A stretch of DNA of 64,000 nt, taken from contig NZ_OY782870.1 of the NCBI RefSeq assembly GCF_963678545.1, forward strand, positions 992,001 to 1,056,000, written 5' to 3'. The notes below the pieces were generated by a model. It did not search any database. It was not told the DNA's origin and saw only the letters and a list, made by a program, of their open reading frames with translations. The first letter of the stretch is position 1; every line of letters begins with the position of its first letter. The position numbers were made by a program, and so were the translations under genes. This document shows positions 45,905 to 56,302 of this stretch, piece after piece. Source of the stretch: an uncultured Methanomethylovorans sp. Lineage in GTDB: Archaea; Halobacteriota; Methanosarcinia; Methanosarcinales; Methanosarcinaceae.

Positions 45905-47260
45905 TTACTGATCTTGTATCACATTTGAAAGCAGTTTGTCCAGCTTTTTGTGTGTGAAGCTCTTTGCTGATGAACCCACATAATCTACAACTTTGTTTCC
46001 ATTACCTATGAGCACATATTTGTATATCATAAGTCCTTCCATGCCCACAGGTCCTCTGGCATGGATCTTGTTAGTGCTTATGCCAACTTCAGCGCCTTTT
46101 CCATATCTGAAACCATCTGCAAATCTTGTAGATGCGTTAATCATGACGCTCGATGAATCTATCAGTTCTGAGAATTTTTTCTTTTTCTTTTGATTTTCGG
46201 TCACAATAGCGTCAGTATGGTGTGAACCGTATGTATTAATGTGCTCAATAGCCTCGTCTATAGAATCCACTATTTTTATAGACAAAACCAAGTCATTATA
46301 TTCTGTAGTCCAGTCTTCTTCCACTGCATGTACCAGTTTCTTAATGAAGTCTATGTGTTCCAATATGGCAAAGGATCTTTTATCGCAACGCAACTCGACA
46401 CTAGCACCATCCAGCATTTGGGTCATTTTAGGCAAGAATTTCTCTGCGATTTTTTCATGTACAAGTAATGTTTCCATTGCATTGCATACTGCAGCGTATT
46501 GAACTTTTGCATCAAAACAGATCGCATAGGCTTTTGCCAGATCGGCTTCGTCATCGACATATACATGGCAAATGCCATCTGCATGGCCGAGTACTGATAT
46601 CTTTGTATTATCTTGGATGAATTTGACAAAAGCGTTAGAACCCCTTGGTATAAGCAAGTCAATATAGTCATCCATTGCAAGGATATCCATTACTTCTTCC
46701 CGGGTTTCCATGAACTGGAATGCTCCCTTTGGCATCTCTTCCACATTCTCTATGGCTTCTACCAAAACGTTGAATATAGCTTTGTTTGAGTTAAGTGCCT
46801 CGCTTCCACCTTTAAAGATGGTGGAATTACCACTTTTAAGGCTAAGTGCCATGATCTGGGGAACAACATCCGGTCTGGCTTCAAATATCACGCCTACTAG
46901 TCCGATTGGGCAGCTTACTTGGTACAGCTCCAAACCATTATCTAGTTCTAAAGAACTTATTGTTTTACCAACTGGGTCCTCGAGCTTTATTACGTCTCTG
47001 ATGCCGGCTATCATCCCATCTATCTTACTATTATTAACCTTCAGCCTGTCTACCATCGCTTGGGAAAGATCGCCTTTTCTTTGTGCTTTCTCAGCAGTTT
47101 CCATATCTTTTTTATTAGCTGAAAGTATGACTTGCCTGTTTGCATCCAGTGCATTTGCCATTTCCTCAAGTGCATGGTTCTTTATATCCGTGCCCACACT
47201 TGCAAGTGTAATCGATGCTTTTTTTGCTTTGCTTACCTTTGCTTCTATGTCTGTAACCAT
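45905..47260 (-). CDS. proA: Gamma-glutamyl phosphate reductase
   Basis: 451 residues, aldehyde-dehydrogenase superfamily. Characteristic IGVIFEARPDV-like block (LVGVIFEARPDVVPQ), the catalytic cysteine in KVQYAAVCNAMETLL, and NASTRFADGFRYGKGAEVGI. Reduces glutamyl phosphate to the semialdehyde for proline. The ATG at 47260 (AGGTGG upstream) is preferred to the GTG at 47272. First gene of proAB. Confidence 0.95.
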   Translation of the reverse strand: MVTDIEAKVSKAKKASITLASVGTDIKNHALEEMANALDANRQVILSANKKDMETAEKAQRKGDLSQAMVDRLKVNNSKIDGMIAGIRDVIKLEDPVGKTISSLELDNGLELYQVSCPIGLVGVIFEARPDVVPQIMALSLKSGNSTIFKGGSEALNSNKAIFNVLVEAIENVEEMPKGAFQFMETREEVMDILAMDDYIDLLIPRGSNAFVKFIQDNTKISVLGHADGICHVYVDDEADLAKAYAICFDAKVQYAAVCNAMETLLVHEKIAEKFLPKMTQMLDGASVELRCDKRSFAILEHIDFIKKLVHAVEEDWTTEYNDLVLSIKIVDSIDEAIEHINTYGSHHTDAIVTENQKKKKKFSELIDSSSVMINASTRFADGFRYGKGAEVGISTNKIHARGPVGMEGLMIYKYVLIGNGNKVVDYVGSSAKSFTHKKLDKLLSNVIQDQ

Positions 47261-47477
47261 AACTCGGACCACCTAAGCTTGTTTCCAAAGAGGGGATGTA
47301 TCATTTTATTTAGACTATATACTACCTGATATTGCAATTAGTTCTTAATCCTTATACTTATCGATTATAGATTGCTATGTATAAAAATTCTGTATTAAAT
47401 GAATGAACGAACTCATGAACTCCACTTTTAGATATATTTATCAATAATTGTCCTGTAAGAGGTAGCAGGAGATTGAC

Positions 47478-49283
47478 ATGAGCACACGTGAATTCATGCT
47501 TGGTAATGTCGCGATAGCGCGAGGCATCATCGAAGGAGGTGGCCAGGTGATAGCTGGTTATCCAGGTACTCCTTCCTCAGAGATAATAGACACTCTGGCA
47601 GCGATGGAAAAAAGAGATTTCTATGTGGAATGGTCGGTAAATGAGAAAGTGGCTTTCGAAGTGGCTGCAGGAGCTGCTATTGCAGGTGCCAGATCTGTGG
47701 TGACCATGAAGCATGTGGGGCTTAATGTAGCTTCCGATCCACTCATGACTCTCTCTTATATGGGAGTCAAAGGTGCAATGATAATAATATCAGCAGATGA
47801 TCCTTCGTGTCACTCTTCACAGAATGAGCAAGACACGCGTAAATACGCTCAGTTCGCACTGATGCCTTGTTTTGACCCATCGACCCCCCAGGAAGCAAAG
47901 GATATGATTCCGGATGCTTTCAGTCTATCCAATAAATTCCAGGCAGCCGCTATTTTTAGGCCAACTACGCGTATTTCCCATGGCAAGTCCAATGTGAAAT
48001 TGGGTAAAATAACTGCAGATATGCCACAGGTAAAGTTCGAAAAGATCCCGGAAAGGTGGATCATGATGCCAAAGAATGCAAGGGCAAGGCATCCATATGT
48101 ATTGCAGGTCTATGAGGACATAAGGAAAGAACTTGAAAATTCTCCATGGAACCAGCTTGAACTTAAGTCCGGGTCAAAAATCGCTATAATTTCTTCAGGA
48201 GTAGCTTCGGTCTATGCCAAAGAGGCTATGAAAAGATTAGGGCAAGATGTCTCTTTCCTTAAGATATGTGCATATCCGGTTCCTGAAGGAAAGATCACCA
48301 GCATATTGGAACATGCAGACAAAGTGCTTGTGATAGAGGAACTTGAACCGGTCGTAGAGGATGAAGTACGTATCATGGCACAGAAGCATGGTATTAATGT
48401 AAAGGTATTAGGCAAGTCAGAGGGGCTTGTTCCCAGGCATGGGGAACTTAATGTTGACATCTGTATGGCTGCTATCTCAAAGGCATTTGAACTTTCTGCT
48501 GTTTCTCCAATAGCCACAAATCTGGGTTTAGAACTTCCTTTGCGTCCTCCGGTATTATGCCCTGGCTGCTCTCATAGGGCTGCATTCTATGTTATGAAGA
48601 AGGTTTTTGGTAAGGACGGCATTTATCCCAGTGATATTGGTTGCTATACTCTTGGTGTACAATCAGGTGCTGTAGACACTACCTTATGCATGGGTGCAAG
48701 TATAACGATGTCTTCAGGGATTTATCATGCAGGGGAAGATCATCCCATATGCTGTTCTATTGGTGATTCCACTTTCTTCCATACGGGAATGAACGGACTG
48801 CTCAATGCAGTATATAATAAGGCGGATATCACAGTAACTATAATGGACAACAGGATCACTGCAATGACTGGTCATCAGCCAAATCCCGGAATGGGCAGGA
48901 CAGCAGTTGGGGAATCCACAGTAGCAGTATCTATATCAGACATATGTCATGCTCTTGGAGCGGAATTTGTGGAAGAGTCCAATCCATATAATCTCATGGC
49001 TACTGAAGATGTTTTTAAGCGTGCCAAGGACTACAAGGGTACATCTGTTGTGATAACAAGGCAGCCATGCGTAATCGACCTACGCAGGTCAGGAATCAAA
49101 AAAGCGATGTTTTCTATAGATGCGGAGAAATGTACCGGATGCAAGGCCTGTGTCAGGTTTGGCTGTCCTGCAATTGAATTTGATGTAGAAACTAAGCATG
49201 CAAGAATCAATAACATGTGTACGGGATGCGGTGTATGTGCTCAGATATGCAAGTTTGGGGCGATCACGGAGGTGAAGAAATGA
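47478..49283 (+). CDS. iorA: Indolepyruvate ferredoxin oxidoreductase alpha subunit
   Basis: 601 residues. An N-terminal pyrimidine-binding domain (IAGYPGTPSSEIIDTL), a TPP-binding domain (CPGCSHRA, GDSTFFHTGMNGLLNA, NRITAMTGHQPNPG) and a C-terminal pair of [4Fe-4S] motifs (CTGCKACVRFGCP, CTGCGVCAQICKFG). It acts on aryl pyruvates from aromatic amino acids, or in reverse makes them from aryl-acetyl-CoA. ATG at 47478; coupled to iorB by an ATGA overlap. Confidence 0.95.
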   Translation: MSTREFMLGNVAIARGIIEGGGQVIAGYPGTPSSEIIDTLAAMEKRDFYVEWSVNEKVAFEVAAGAAIAGARSVVTMKHVGLNVASDPLMTLSYMGVKGAMIIISADDPSCHSSQNEQDTRKYAQFALMPCFDPSTPQEAKDMIPDAFSLSNKFQAAAIFRPTTRISHGKSNVKLGKITADMPQVKFEKIPERWIMMPKNARARHPYVLQVYEDIRKELENSPWNQLELKSGSKIAIISSGVASVYAKEAMKRLGQDVSFLKICAYPVPEGKITSILEHADKVLVIEELEPVVEDEVRIMAQKHGINVKVLGKSEGLVPRHGELNVDICMAAISKAFELSAVSPIATNLGLELPLRPPVLCPGCSHRAAFYVMKKVFGKDGIYPSDIGCYTLGVQSGAVDTTLCMGASITMSSGIYHAGEDHPICCSIGDSTFFHTGMNGLLNAVYNKADITVTIMDNRITAMTGHQPNPGMGRTAVGESTVAVSISDICHALGAEFVEESNPYNLMATEDVFKRAKDYKGTSVVITRQPCVIDLRRSGIKKAMFSIDAEKCTGCKACVRFGCPAIEFDVETKHARINNMCTGCGVCAQICKFGAITEVKK

Positions 49284-49870
49284 GTTTAGCAGGAATTTCA
49301 CTATTTGATCTCGTAATAGCGGGTGTAGGTGGGCAGGGTACCATCCTCGCTTCGGATATAATCGGTAAAACTGCTGTAAGGGAAGGGCTGCCAGTAATGG
49401 CTGCTGAGACTCATGGGATGGCCCAGAGGGGCGGTTCTGTTGTTAATCACTTACGGATCGGCTGTGAGTTTGGCTCTCTGATTCCTTTGAAAAGTGCTGA
49501 TGCTTTACTTGCCCTTGAACCTAGCGAGGCTTTAAGGTATATCGAATCTCTATCTGATGATGGCATAGTTCTTGTCAATACTGAACCGGTATTGCCTGTC
49601 ACTGTAACTTCAGGCCTTTCGTCTTATCCTGACGTGGGTGATATCATTGATAATCTGGAACAGAGATTCACTGTCAAGGCCTTTAATGCAGTTAAACTTG
49701 CTAAAGAGGCTGGCCATGTGCAATCTATGAATACTGTGATGGTAGGGGCAGTATCTAAGTATTTGCCATTGTCCAAAGATGTGTTGATGGATTGTATAAG
49801 GCAATCAGTACCAAAGAAAACAGTGGATCTCAACATCAAGGCTTTTGAGCTTGGTCGGCTTCAGGCATGA
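49280..49870 (+). CDS. iorB: Indolepyruvate ferredoxin oxidoreductase beta subunit
   Basis: 196 residues. The gamma-type fold of the 2-oxoacid:ferredoxin family: VIAGVGGQGTILASDIIGKT and THGMAQRGGSVVNHLRIG. The ATG at 49280 overlaps the iorA stop and starts directly with the fold. Together they form the two-subunit Ior enzyme. Confidence 0.93.
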   Translation: MSLAGISLFDLVIAGVGGQGTILASDIIGKTAVREGLPVMAAETHGMAQRGGSVVNHLRIGCEFGSLIPLKSADALLALEPSEALRYIESLSDDGIVLVNTEPVLPVTVTSGLSSYPDVGDIIDNLEQRFTVKAFNAVKLAKEAGHVQSMNTVMVGAVSKYLPLSKDVLMDCIRQSVPKKTVDLNIKAFELGRLQA

Positions 49871-49942
49871 CCTTCTCTTTCTACTTTCATATTTTTAATA
49901 AGTGTTAGCTTTTTTACATATCCTATTCGTCAATTGAGGTAT

Positions 49943-49980
49943 AAAGTGAATGATTATATATCTGGAGATATATTCACTTT
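49943..49980. repeat. Imperfect 38-bp inverted repeat after iorB
   Basis: AAAGTGAA (49943-49950) pairs with TTCACTTT (49973-49980), and TATATCT (49957-49963) with AGATATA (49966-49972), leaving one 6-nt bulge. It may end the ior transcript (73 bp after the stop) or be a protein site. A T-run directly after it is lacking. Confidence 0.45.
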
Positions 49981-50082
49981 GTATATCTACATCATATAAG
50001 AAGTTCTAAACTTCTCTTTGTGGAAGCTAGATTTAGGTGTATTATTCTAATTTCTCTTTCGCAATCTTTTCTCATGCAAAGG

Positions 50083-50092
50083 TTTTATATAT
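50083..50092 (+). promoter_or_regulatory. TATA box, probable ribosomal operon promoter
   Basis: TTTATATATG preceded by the purine-rich CAAAGG is the clearest BRE/TATA pair in this spacer. A start near 50115 would give a leader of about 370 nt before rpl3. Confidence 0.55.
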
Positions 50093-50114
50093 GTATTTGT
50101 CTATGTAAGCGCAA

Positions 50115-50488
50115 CGATAGAGATGGGTATGTAAGGTTTGCCTTGCATATCGCAATGAAATTAACTACGTGTGAAAAAGTCGGATTTAACATATGATGTT
50201 CGGGGCCTCTTCAAGAATGCCCTCTTGCTTGCGGAAACGTATGCAGGGACATAAGGTGTTTAAATCGTTCTGGAGATGACCACTGTAGGGATGTCTGCTA
50301 TAATCTTACTTGCAGAGGGCAATGTACTGCTACTTTGCGGTTGTATAGCAGCTGGCAGTATAGCTGTCGATTATATGACAATTATATGTATCCTGATCCC
50401 AGTGGCACTTGGACTTTTTGCATGACCCATGCTATCAGCAAGAAAGTTGAACGGCCAAATCTAACAAATATAGATCGGGAGAATTACA
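50115..50488 (+). promoter_or_regulatory. Predicted long leader of the ribosomal operon
   Basis: No known RNA family recognised. Contains a 9-bp-stem hairpin (TATGTAAGG/CCTTGCATA, 50128-50149), a possible long-range pair between GCCCTCTTGC (50219-50228) and GCAGAGGGC (50312-50320), and a short hydrophobic ORF (50276-50425). Its length and structure are unusual for an archaeal operon. Confidence 0.4.
50276..50425 (+). CDS. Possible 49-residue hydrophobic leader ORF
   Basis: Starts MTTVGMSAIILLAEG (or at the second Met, 50291) and ends with ILIPVALGLFA and TGA. It would form two hydrophobic segments containing a CGC pair. GGAG directly abuts the first ATG, which is poor spacing, so translation is doubtful. 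It overlaps the long-range stem in the leader; either the RNA structure or the peptide may be the real feature. Confidence 0.3.
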   Translation: MTTVGMSAIILLAEGNVLLLCGCIAAGSIAVDYMTIICILIPVALGLFA

Positions 50489-51502
50489 ATGGCAAAAGGA
50501 CACAGACCAAGGCGAGGATCACTCGCGTTCAGTCCGCGCAAAAGAGCACAGAGCCCCATACCACGTTACAGGTCATGGCCGGTATCAGAAACTGGAATAA
50601 AACTCCAGGATTTCGCTGGTTACAAGGTCGGTATGACCCATGTGGTAATCATCGATGATGCCAAGAACAGTCTTACAGAAGGTCTTGAGATCACAGTGCC
50701 TGTAACTGTGATCGAAACACCGGCTATTCGAGTGGCTGCCATAAGGGCCTATGGGAAAGACAGCAGCGGTGAGCGAGCTCTAGCAGAGGCTTGGAGTACA
50801 GAATTTGATGAGAGCCTTGCAAATACGATTAAGATCCCTGTAAAACATGACACTAATGCATCTTTAGGGAAGATCGAACAATTGATGAACGATGGTTCAG
50901 TTTCTGATATAAGGGTAGTAACTTATACTGTACCAAAAAGCATTTCAGGTGTTCCTAAGAAGAATGCTGACATAATGGAAACTGGAATCAGCGGTGCAAG
51001 TGCCAAGGATAAATTTGAGTACGCAAAGTCTATTCTCGGCAAAGAAGTGCGCGTAAGCGATGTTTTCAAGGGTGGCAGTTTAGTGGACGTAGCTGCTATC
51101 ACAATAGGCAAGGGTACCCAGGGTCCTGTTAAAAGATGGGGTATCATGCTTCAGAAAGGTAAGCATTCCCGTCAGGGAAGCCTCAGGCAAATTGGTACTC
51201 TTGGTCCTTTCAGGCCAGCACATGTGAACTGGAGAGTACCTCAGATGGGTCAGACCGGTTTCCACCAGAGGACTGAGTGTAATAAGCGCATCTTCAAAAT
51301 AGGCACAAATCCAGAGGAAATCAACCCTGTTGGAGGGTTCATGAACTTTGGTCTTGTGAGGAACGATTATGTGCTTATTAAGGGTAGTGTGCCAGGTCCT
51401 TCCAAGAGGCTCATCAGGCTGCGTGAACCTACAAGGGCGAAAGTATCCGCTATGGGTGAACCCCAGATAGTTCACATAAGCACACAGAGCAAGCAGGGGT
51501 GA
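50489..51502 (+). CDS. rpl3: Ribosomal protein uL3
   Basis: 337 residues, the archaeal/eukaryotic long form. N-terminus [20 protein letters not shown]; the loop reaching the peptidyl-transferase centre is [20 protein letters not shown] followed by [19 protein letters not shown]. First gene of the operon, ATG after GGGAG. An early-assembly protein of the large subunit. Confidence 0.97.
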   Translation: MAKGHRPRRGSLAFSPRKRAQSPIPRYRSWPVSETGIKLQDFAGYKVGMTHVVIIDDAKNSLTEGLEITVPVTVIETPAIRVAAIRAYGKDSSGERALAEAWSTEFDESLANTIKIPVKHDTNASLGKIEQLMNDGSVSDIRVVTYTVPKSISGVPKKNADIMETGISGASAKDKFEYAKSILGKEVRVSDVFKGGSLVDVAAITIGKGTQGPVKRWGIMLQKGKHSRQGSLRQIGTLGPFRPAHVNWRVPQMGQTGFHQRTECNKRIFKIGTNPEEINPVGGFMNFGLVRNDYVLIKGSVPGPSKRLIRLREPTRAKVSAMGEPQIVHISTQSKQG

Positions 51503-51507
51503 ATTAA

Positions 51508-52275
51508 ATGGCTAAAATCAATGTAATTGGGATTTCTGGTAATCCAAAGGGTGAGATCTCCCTGCCTGAGATTTTCAATGAGTCTTACAGGCCGGATCTT
51601 ATCAAGAGAGCAGTGCTTGCATCTCAGGCTAAGAGATATCAACCCTATGGTCCTCGCTTATATGCAGGTATGGAGACTTCAGCAGTATCTTGGGGTTCAG
51701 GACGCGGTGTAGCACAGATACCAAGGATTGTAACAGGTAGCCGTGCAGCCAGAGTTCCTCAGGCAGTTGGTGGAAGGGCAGCACATCCTCCAAAGCCAGA
51801 AGCCGACAGGACTGAAAAAGTAAACAAAAAAGAAAGAAGACTTGCTATCCGATCCGCAGTTTCAGCTACAGGTAATGTAGAACTTGTAAGGGCTCGCGGT
51901 CATAAGTTCGAGCAGAGCATTCAGCTTCCCTTAGTAGCAGAGAATGCATTGCAGGATTTGAGCAAGACCAAAGAAGTTGTGCAGTTCCTTAAAACAGCTG
52001 GTGTGTTCGATGATATCCTGCGTGCAAAGGAAGGCAGGAACATTAGGGCTGGTCGTGGCAAGCTTAGAGGAAGAAGGTACAAGAACAGAAAGAGTCTGTT
52101 GATAGTAGCTGATGCAGGCAGCGCATTGTTTAATTCCGCAAGGAACCTTGCGGGTGTGGATATCGTTTCAGTTGATTCTATAAGCACTGAACTGCTGGCT
52201 CCAGGTACTCACGCAGGCAGACTGACCATATGGACAGAATCTGCTATAGCAGCTCTGGAGGGTATGTTCGTATGA
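51508..52275 (+). CDS. rpl4: Ribosomal protein uL4
   Basis: 255 residues, archaeal L4e. The exit-tunnel loop shows [20 protein letters not shown] and [12 protein letters not shown], and a basic [15 protein letters not shown] segment contacts rRNA. It lies 5 bp after rpl3 and overlaps rpl23. Bacterial L4 regulates its own operon; the same is not shown for archaea, but the rpl3 leader makes it worth considering. Confidence 0.97.
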   Translation: MAKINVIGISGNPKGEISLPEIFNESYRPDLIKRAVLASQAKRYQPYGPRLYAGMETSAVSWGSGRGVAQIPRIVTGSRAARVPQAVGGRAAHPPKPEADRTEKVNKKERRLAIRSAVSATGNVELVRARGHKFEQSIQLPLVAENALQDLSKTKEVVQFLKTAGVFDDILRAKEGRNIRAGRGKLRGRRYKNRKSLLIVADAGSALFNSARNLAGVDIVSVDSISTELLAPGTHAGRLTIWTESAIAALEGMFV

Positions 52276-52520
52276 CAGTAATTAACTATCCATTCATCAC
52301 AGAAAAAGCTATGATGTTACTGGAAAACAATAAACTCCAGTTCATTGTCGACAGAAAGGCAAAAAAGGGTCAGATCAAGTCAGAAGTTATGAAGATGTAT
52401 GGCTTTAACGTTGTATCTGTTTGTACAATGAGTACTATGAATGGCCAGAAGAAAGCTATCGTGACCTTCAGTGGAACTGACGCTGCTCACGAGATAGCCA
52501 CACGTATTGGACTGATGTGA
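52272..52520 (+). CDS. rpl23: Ribosomal protein uL23
   Basis: 82 residues; ATG at 52272 overlaps the rpl4 stop. Short form with [19 protein letters not shown] and [16 protein letters not shown]. It sits at the tunnel exit and docks the signal recognition particle and other nascent-chain factors. Confidence 0.96.
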   Translation: MTVINYPFITEKAMMLLENNKLQFIVDRKAKKGQIKSEVMKMYGFNVVSVCTMSTMNGQKKAIVTFSGTDAAHEIATRIGLM

Positions 52521-52531
52521 GGTGACTAACA

Positions 52532-53245
52532 ATGGGTAAACGAATAATTTCACAAAATAGGGGTCGCGGTACACCTACCTATAGAGCTCCCTCTCATAAG
52601 TATAAGGCTTCTCTGAAGCATCCAAAAGTGGATGTGAATGATACACTGACTGGTACTGTAGTAGGCATAGAGCATGATCCCGCGCGTTCTGCCCCCTTGG
52701 CAAAAGTATCTTTTGCTAACGGTGAGGAACGAATGATACTGGCTCCTGAGGGTATGGCAGTAGGTACCACAATTTCATGTGGTGCTGAAGCTGAAGTAAG
52801 ACCAGGCAATGTATTGCCACTTCAGAAGATCCCAGAAGGTGTCCCAGTTTGTAATATTGAATCAAAGCCAAACGATGGTGGCCAATTTGCACGCTCATCA
52901 GGTGTTTATGCGACTGTAGTTTCCCATGATAAGGGAAAAACAGTTGTACAGATGCCCTCAGGCGAAATGAAATGGCTTAATTCCAAGTGTCGTGCCACCG
53001 TTGGTATCGTCGCTGGTGGTGGAAGGCTGGATAGGCCTTTCTTAAAGGCAGGTAAGAAATATCACAAGATGAAGACGAGAGCTGCAAAGTATCCTCGTGT
53101 CAGGGGAGTTGCCATGAACGTAATTGACCACCCCTTCGGTGGAGGTAACAGGCAGCATCCAGGAAGACCAACAACAGTTGGTAGGAATGCCCCGCCCGGA
53201 CGTAAGGTTGGACAGATAGCAGCACGCAGGACCGGAAAGCGTTGA
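52532..53245 (+). CDS. rpl2: Ribosomal protein uL2
   Basis: 237 residues. The C-terminal [16 protein letters not shown] stretch carries the conserved histidine near the peptidyl-transferase centre, and [16 protein letters not shown] is the archaeal N-terminus. Needed for subunit joining. GTG-free ATG start after GAGGTGA. Confidence 0.97.
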   Translation: MGKRIISQNRGRGTPTYRAPSHKYKASLKHPKVDVNDTLTGTVVGIEHDPARSAPLAKVSFANGEERMILAPEGMAVGTTISCGAEAEVRPGNVLPLQKIPEGVPVCNIESKPNDGGQFARSSGVYATVVSHDKGKTVVQMPSGEMKWLNSKCRATVGIVAGGGRLDRPFLKAGKKYHKMKTRAAKYPRVRGVAMNVIDHPFGGGNRQHPGRPTTVGRNAPPGRKVGQIAARRTGKR

Positions 53246-53260
53246 ACCGGAGGTAATCCC

Positions 53261-53674
53261 ATGGCAAGAAAAATCGGATCAAAATTACCAAAACGAAAAG
53301 GTGAGTTCACATATCGTGGCAATACCCTCGAGCAGCTCCAGGCTATGAGTTTGGAGGAGTTCACAGAACTTCTTACAGCAAGGGAACGTCGCTCTATTAG
53401 GAGAGGCTTCAATGATCATCAAAAGGATGTAATGCAGCAGGTGAAGGATGGCGCAAGCAACGTGCGCACTCATTACCGAAATGTCATTATACTTCCGGAC
53501 ATGGTGGGTAAGACTGTTTCAGTGTATAACGGTAAAAGCTTCCTTGACTTTGAGATACAGCCTGAGATGATCGGTCACAGGTTCGGAGAGTTTGCATTGA
53601 GCCGTTCAAAAGTGTCTCACGGAAGTGCTGGTGTAGGAGCTACCCGTTCAAGCAGGTTCGTACCGCTGAAATAA
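53261..53674 (+). CDS. rps19: Ribosomal protein uS19
   Basis: 137 residues, longer than bacterial S19 owing to an archaeal N-terminal extension ([19 protein letters not shown]). The core has [20 protein letters not shown] and [16 protein letters not shown]. Located in the 30S head with uS13. ATG after GGAGG. Confidence 0.96.
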   Translation: MARKIGSKLPKRKGEFTYRGNTLEQLQAMSLEEFTELLTARERRSIRRGFNDHQKDVMQQVKDGASNVRTHYRNVIILPDMVGKTVSVYNGKSFLDFEIQPEMIGHRFGEFALSRSKVSHGSAGVGATRSSRFVPLK

Positions 53675-53685
53675 GGTGATGATGT

Positions 53686-54141
53686 ATGGCAAGGATTGAT
53701 TACACTTTAGAAATGGACCCCAAAACCAGCTCTAAGGCAATGGGTTCTGAGCTTCATATCTCCCCAAAAAAATCGCGGGAACTAGGAAGGGCTCTTAAAG
53801 GAATGCGGACCCAGAATGCCAAGAAATATCTCGAAGCGGTTGTTGCCAAGAAGCAGGCAGTACCTTTCAAGAGGCACTGTGAAGGTGCAGGCCACAAGAA
53901 AGGACCAATGGCAGGCGGCAGATATCCAGTGGATGCTGCAAAGGCATTCCTCAAGCTTTTGGAGAATGCTGGAAGCAATGCTGAATATAAGGGTTTGGAT
54001 CCCGAGCGCATGTATATTGCTCATGTGGCAACCAAAGGCGGCCGCGTGATTCCTGGGATGATTGCAAGGGCACGTGGAAGAGGCAGTCCGTACAATACGG
54101 ATACTGTTAACATCGAGATTATATTGAACGAGGTGCGCTAA
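53686..54141 (+). CDS. rpl22: Ribosomal protein uL22
   Basis: 151 residues, archaeal form. The [24 protein letters not shown] helix ([17 protein letters not shown]) and the tunnel beta-hairpin [19 protein letters not shown] are visible. Its stop TAATG overlaps the start of rps3. Confidence 0.96.
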   Translation: MARIDYTLEMDPKTSSKAMGSELHISPKKSRELGRALKGMRTQNAKKYLEAVVAKKQAVPFKRHCEGAGHKKGPMAGGRYPVDAAKAFLKLLENAGSNAEYKGLDPERMYIAHVATKGGRVIPGMIARARGRGSPYNTDTVNIEIILNEVR

Positions 54142-55043
54142 TGGCAATAGAGAAGAAATTCGTGCATGAGGGTTATGTAAAAGCCTCACTGGACGAATAC
54201 TTTGCTAAACAGCTCAACAGGGCTGGATATGGCGGTATGGAGATCAATAGGACTCCTATGGGGACCCAAATAACTGTTTATGCCGAGAAACCTGGAATGG
54301 TTATTGGTAAAGCAGGTAAGGTCATCCGCAAACTCACACGTGATATTGACAGAATGTATGATATGGACAATCCTCAGATAGATGCTCAAGAAGTAAGGAG
54401 GCCAGAGTTAAACGCTCAAATGATGGCAACACGTCTTGCATCATCTATTGAAAGAGGATGGTATTTCAGAAAAGCTGGTCATAATGCCATGAGGGCCATA
54501 ATGAACGCTGGTGCTCTTGGCTGTGAAATTGTGATATCAGGTAAGCTCACAGGAGCAAGGTCAAGAACCGAGAAAATAGTAGAAGGCTACATAAAGCACG
54601 CAGGTAAACCGGTAGACGATATTGTCGATGAAGGTTTTGCTGTAGCTATCAAGAAACTTGGTACCCTTGGCTGCAAGGTAAGAATCATTCCTCCGGGTGC
54701 GGTCCTTCCCGACTCCTTTAAGCTAAAGGACATTGCTCCAGAGCCAGTCTCCGAAGTTGCCAAAGCCCAACCAAAAGCAGGCATCAATAAGCTTGTCAAT
54801 GAGGAGGCTTCTGGTGAAGTTGCTGAGGCTGAAGAAGCTCTCGAAGAGGAACCAGTAAAGAAGACTGAGAGTGCAGCACCTGAAAAGGAAGTATCTGAGA
54901 CTGAATCTTCTTCAGTCGCCGCCTTAGAATCTACCGAGGTTCTCGAGAACGAGGAACGCAGGGAGATCGATGGTGTCTGGCAGCACAAGCATGCAGGGCA
55001 TGACTACTGGCATCCGATAGCCCGTACTCACAGGGAGGGTTAA
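54141..55043 (+). CDS. rps3: Ribosomal protein uS3 with long C-terminal extension
   Basis: 300 residues. A KH domain ([17 protein letters not shown]) and the C-terminal S3 domain ([19 protein letters not shown]) fill residues 1-200. Then comes an acidic, low-complexity linker (about 215-275, rich in Glu, Ala and Ser) ending in a His/Trp-rich tail, [20 protein letters not shown]. The core is standard for a 30S head protein that lines the mRNA entry; the tail is extra. Base use is even across both parts, so it is one gene. ATG overlaps the rpl22 stop. Confidence 0.95.
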   Translation: MAIEKKFVHEGYVKASLDEYFAKQLNRAGYGGMEINRTPMGTQITVYAEKPGMVIGKAGKVIRKLTRDIDRMYDMDNPQIDAQEVRRPELNAQMMATRLASSIERGWYFRKAGHNAMRAIMNAGALGCEIVISGKLTGARSRTEKIVEGYIKHAGKPVDDIVDEGFAVAIKKLGTLGCKVRIIPPGAVLPDSFKLKDIAPEPVSEVAKAQPKAGINKLVNEEASGEVAEAEEALEEEPVKKTESAAPEKEVSETESSSVAALESTEVLENEERREIDGVWQHKHAGHDYWHPIARTHREG

Positions 55044-55045
55044 TA

Positions 55046-55249
55046 ATGGCCATCCTGCATATGAATGAGATTAGGGATATGAGCCCTAATGAAAGAATGG
55101 AAGAGCTTGACAAGTTAAAGGCTGAGCTTATACGTGAGCGTGCCCTTACCTCTGCAGGCGGTGCTCCTGATAATCCAGGAAGAATTGGATTACTCAGAAG
55201 GACCGTTGCACGTGTCAAGACTGTCCAGAAAGAGTTAAAGGAGATTTGA
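55046..55249 (+). CDS. rpl29: Ribosomal protein uL29
   Basis: 67 residues, two-helix protein: [20 protein letters not shown], then [16 protein letters not shown]. Near the exit tunnel next to uL23. It begins 2 bp after the rps3 stop. Confidence 0.95.
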   Translation: MAILHMNEIRDMSPNERMEELDKLKAELIRERALTSAGGAPDNPGRIGLLRRTVARVKTVQKELKEI

Positions 55250-55250
55250 A

Positions 55251-55562
55251 GTGGAAATATCCACTTACAACCTGATATTTCACGAACTAATCGGACTGTT
55301 CACAGAAGTTATTAAATCAACTAATCCCTCTATAGAGAACATTCGCGGCAAAGTGGTAGGTGAAACAAAGAACATGTTGATCGTGGAAACATATAACAAA
55401 TATGAAAAGATGGTTCCAAAATCAGGATCTACGTTCTTGTTTCACATATCTACTCTTAGAGGAAATAGACGTGTTACTGAGCAAGTTAAAGTGAACGGAA
55501 ATTTATTGCTCTCACAACCCGAAAATAGGATTAAGAATATCAGGAAAATTCGCATGAGGTAA
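55251..55562 (+). CDS. rnp1: RNase P protein component 1 (Rpp29/Pop4)
   Basis: 103 residues, GTG start 1 bp after the rpl29 stop. An Sm-like barrel with [17 protein letters not shown] and a [14 protein letters not shown] stretch. It joins RNase P RNA to mature tRNA 5' ends. Its place between uL29 and uS17 is the usual archaeal arrangement. Confidence 0.93.
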   Translation: MEISTYNLIFHELIGLFTEVIKSTNPSIENIRGKVVGETKNMLIVETYNKYEKMVPKSGSTFLFHISTLRGNRRVTEQVKVNGNLLLSQPENRIKNIRKIRMR

Positions 55563-55567
55563 TAATC

Positions 55568-55897
55568 ATGACAAGAGATATTGGATTGGATGTCCCCACT
55601 CCTAAAGAGGAGTGCACTGACGTCAATTGTCCATTTCACGGAAAGCTACCGGTCAGGGGACAGGTACTGGTGGGCACCGTTGTCAGCAACAAAATGGACA
55701 GGACTGTGGTCATCCAAAGAAGACATGAAGTGCTTATAAGTAAGTATCAGAGGTATGAGAAAAGGCAATCTAAGATCCATGCTCACAATCCTCCATGTAT
55801 TGATGCCCAAGTGGGAGACATTGTGACTGTTGCAGAATGTCGCCCTCTTAGTAAGACAAAGTCATATGTGGTCATCAAAACGGGGGTAGAGGCATGA
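55568..55897 (+). CDS. rps17: Ribosomal protein uS17
   Basis: 109 residues, archaeal form with an N-terminal extension bearing a Cys pair ([11 protein letters not shown]). The core OB fold has [19 protein letters not shown] and [20 protein letters not shown]. Overlaps rpl14 by 4 bp. Confidence 0.96.
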   Translation: MTRDIGLDVPTPKEECTDVNCPFHGKLPVRGQVLVGTVVSNKMDRTVVIQRRHEVLISKYQRYEKRQSKIHAHNPPCIDAQVGDIVTVAECRPLSKTKSYVVIKTGVEA

Positions 55898-56292
55898 AAG
55901 GGATTCGTTCTACCATACCCCGTTCATTGGTCAGTGGTTCACGTATAGATTGCGTAGACAACTCCGGTGCAAGAGTTGTGGAGATCATATCTGTAAAGCG
56001 TTACAGGGGTACCAAGAATAGGCAACCATGTGCAGGCATAGGTGACATGTGCGTGGTATCTGTTAAAAAGGGTACTCCTGAGATGCGTAAGCAGATCATG
56101 TATGCTGTAATAGTCCGTCAGAAGAAGGAAATTCGCCGTCCTGATGGATTGAGAGTTTCCTTTGAGGACAACGCAGTTGTGATCGTTGATGAGGATGGTC
56201 TACCCAAGGGAACCGATTTGAAAGGGCCAATTGCAAGAGAGGTTGCCGAGAGGTACCCAAAGATCGGCACTACGGCTTCAATTATAGTGTGA
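55894..56292 (+). CDS. rpl14: Ribosomal protein uL14
   Basis: 132 residues. The five-stranded barrel begins [20 protein letters not shown] and ends with the conserved [20 protein letters not shown]. On the subunit interface, where initiation factor 6 binds. Confidence 0.97.
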   Translation: MKGIRSTIPRSLVSGSRIDCVDNSGARVVEIISVKRYRGTKNRQPCAGIGDMCVVSVKKGTPEMRKQIMYAVIVRQKKEIRRPDGLRVSFEDNAVVIVDEDGLPKGTDLKGPIAREVAERYPKIGTTASIIV

Positions 56293-56302
56293 GGTGTATG
56301 CA

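Noticed and set aside
50115..50488. SRP RNA, RNase P RNA or tRNA in the rpl3 leader
   Set aside because: None of the conserved cores (SRP Alu/S-domain loops, RNase P CR motifs, tRNA T-arm) is visible.
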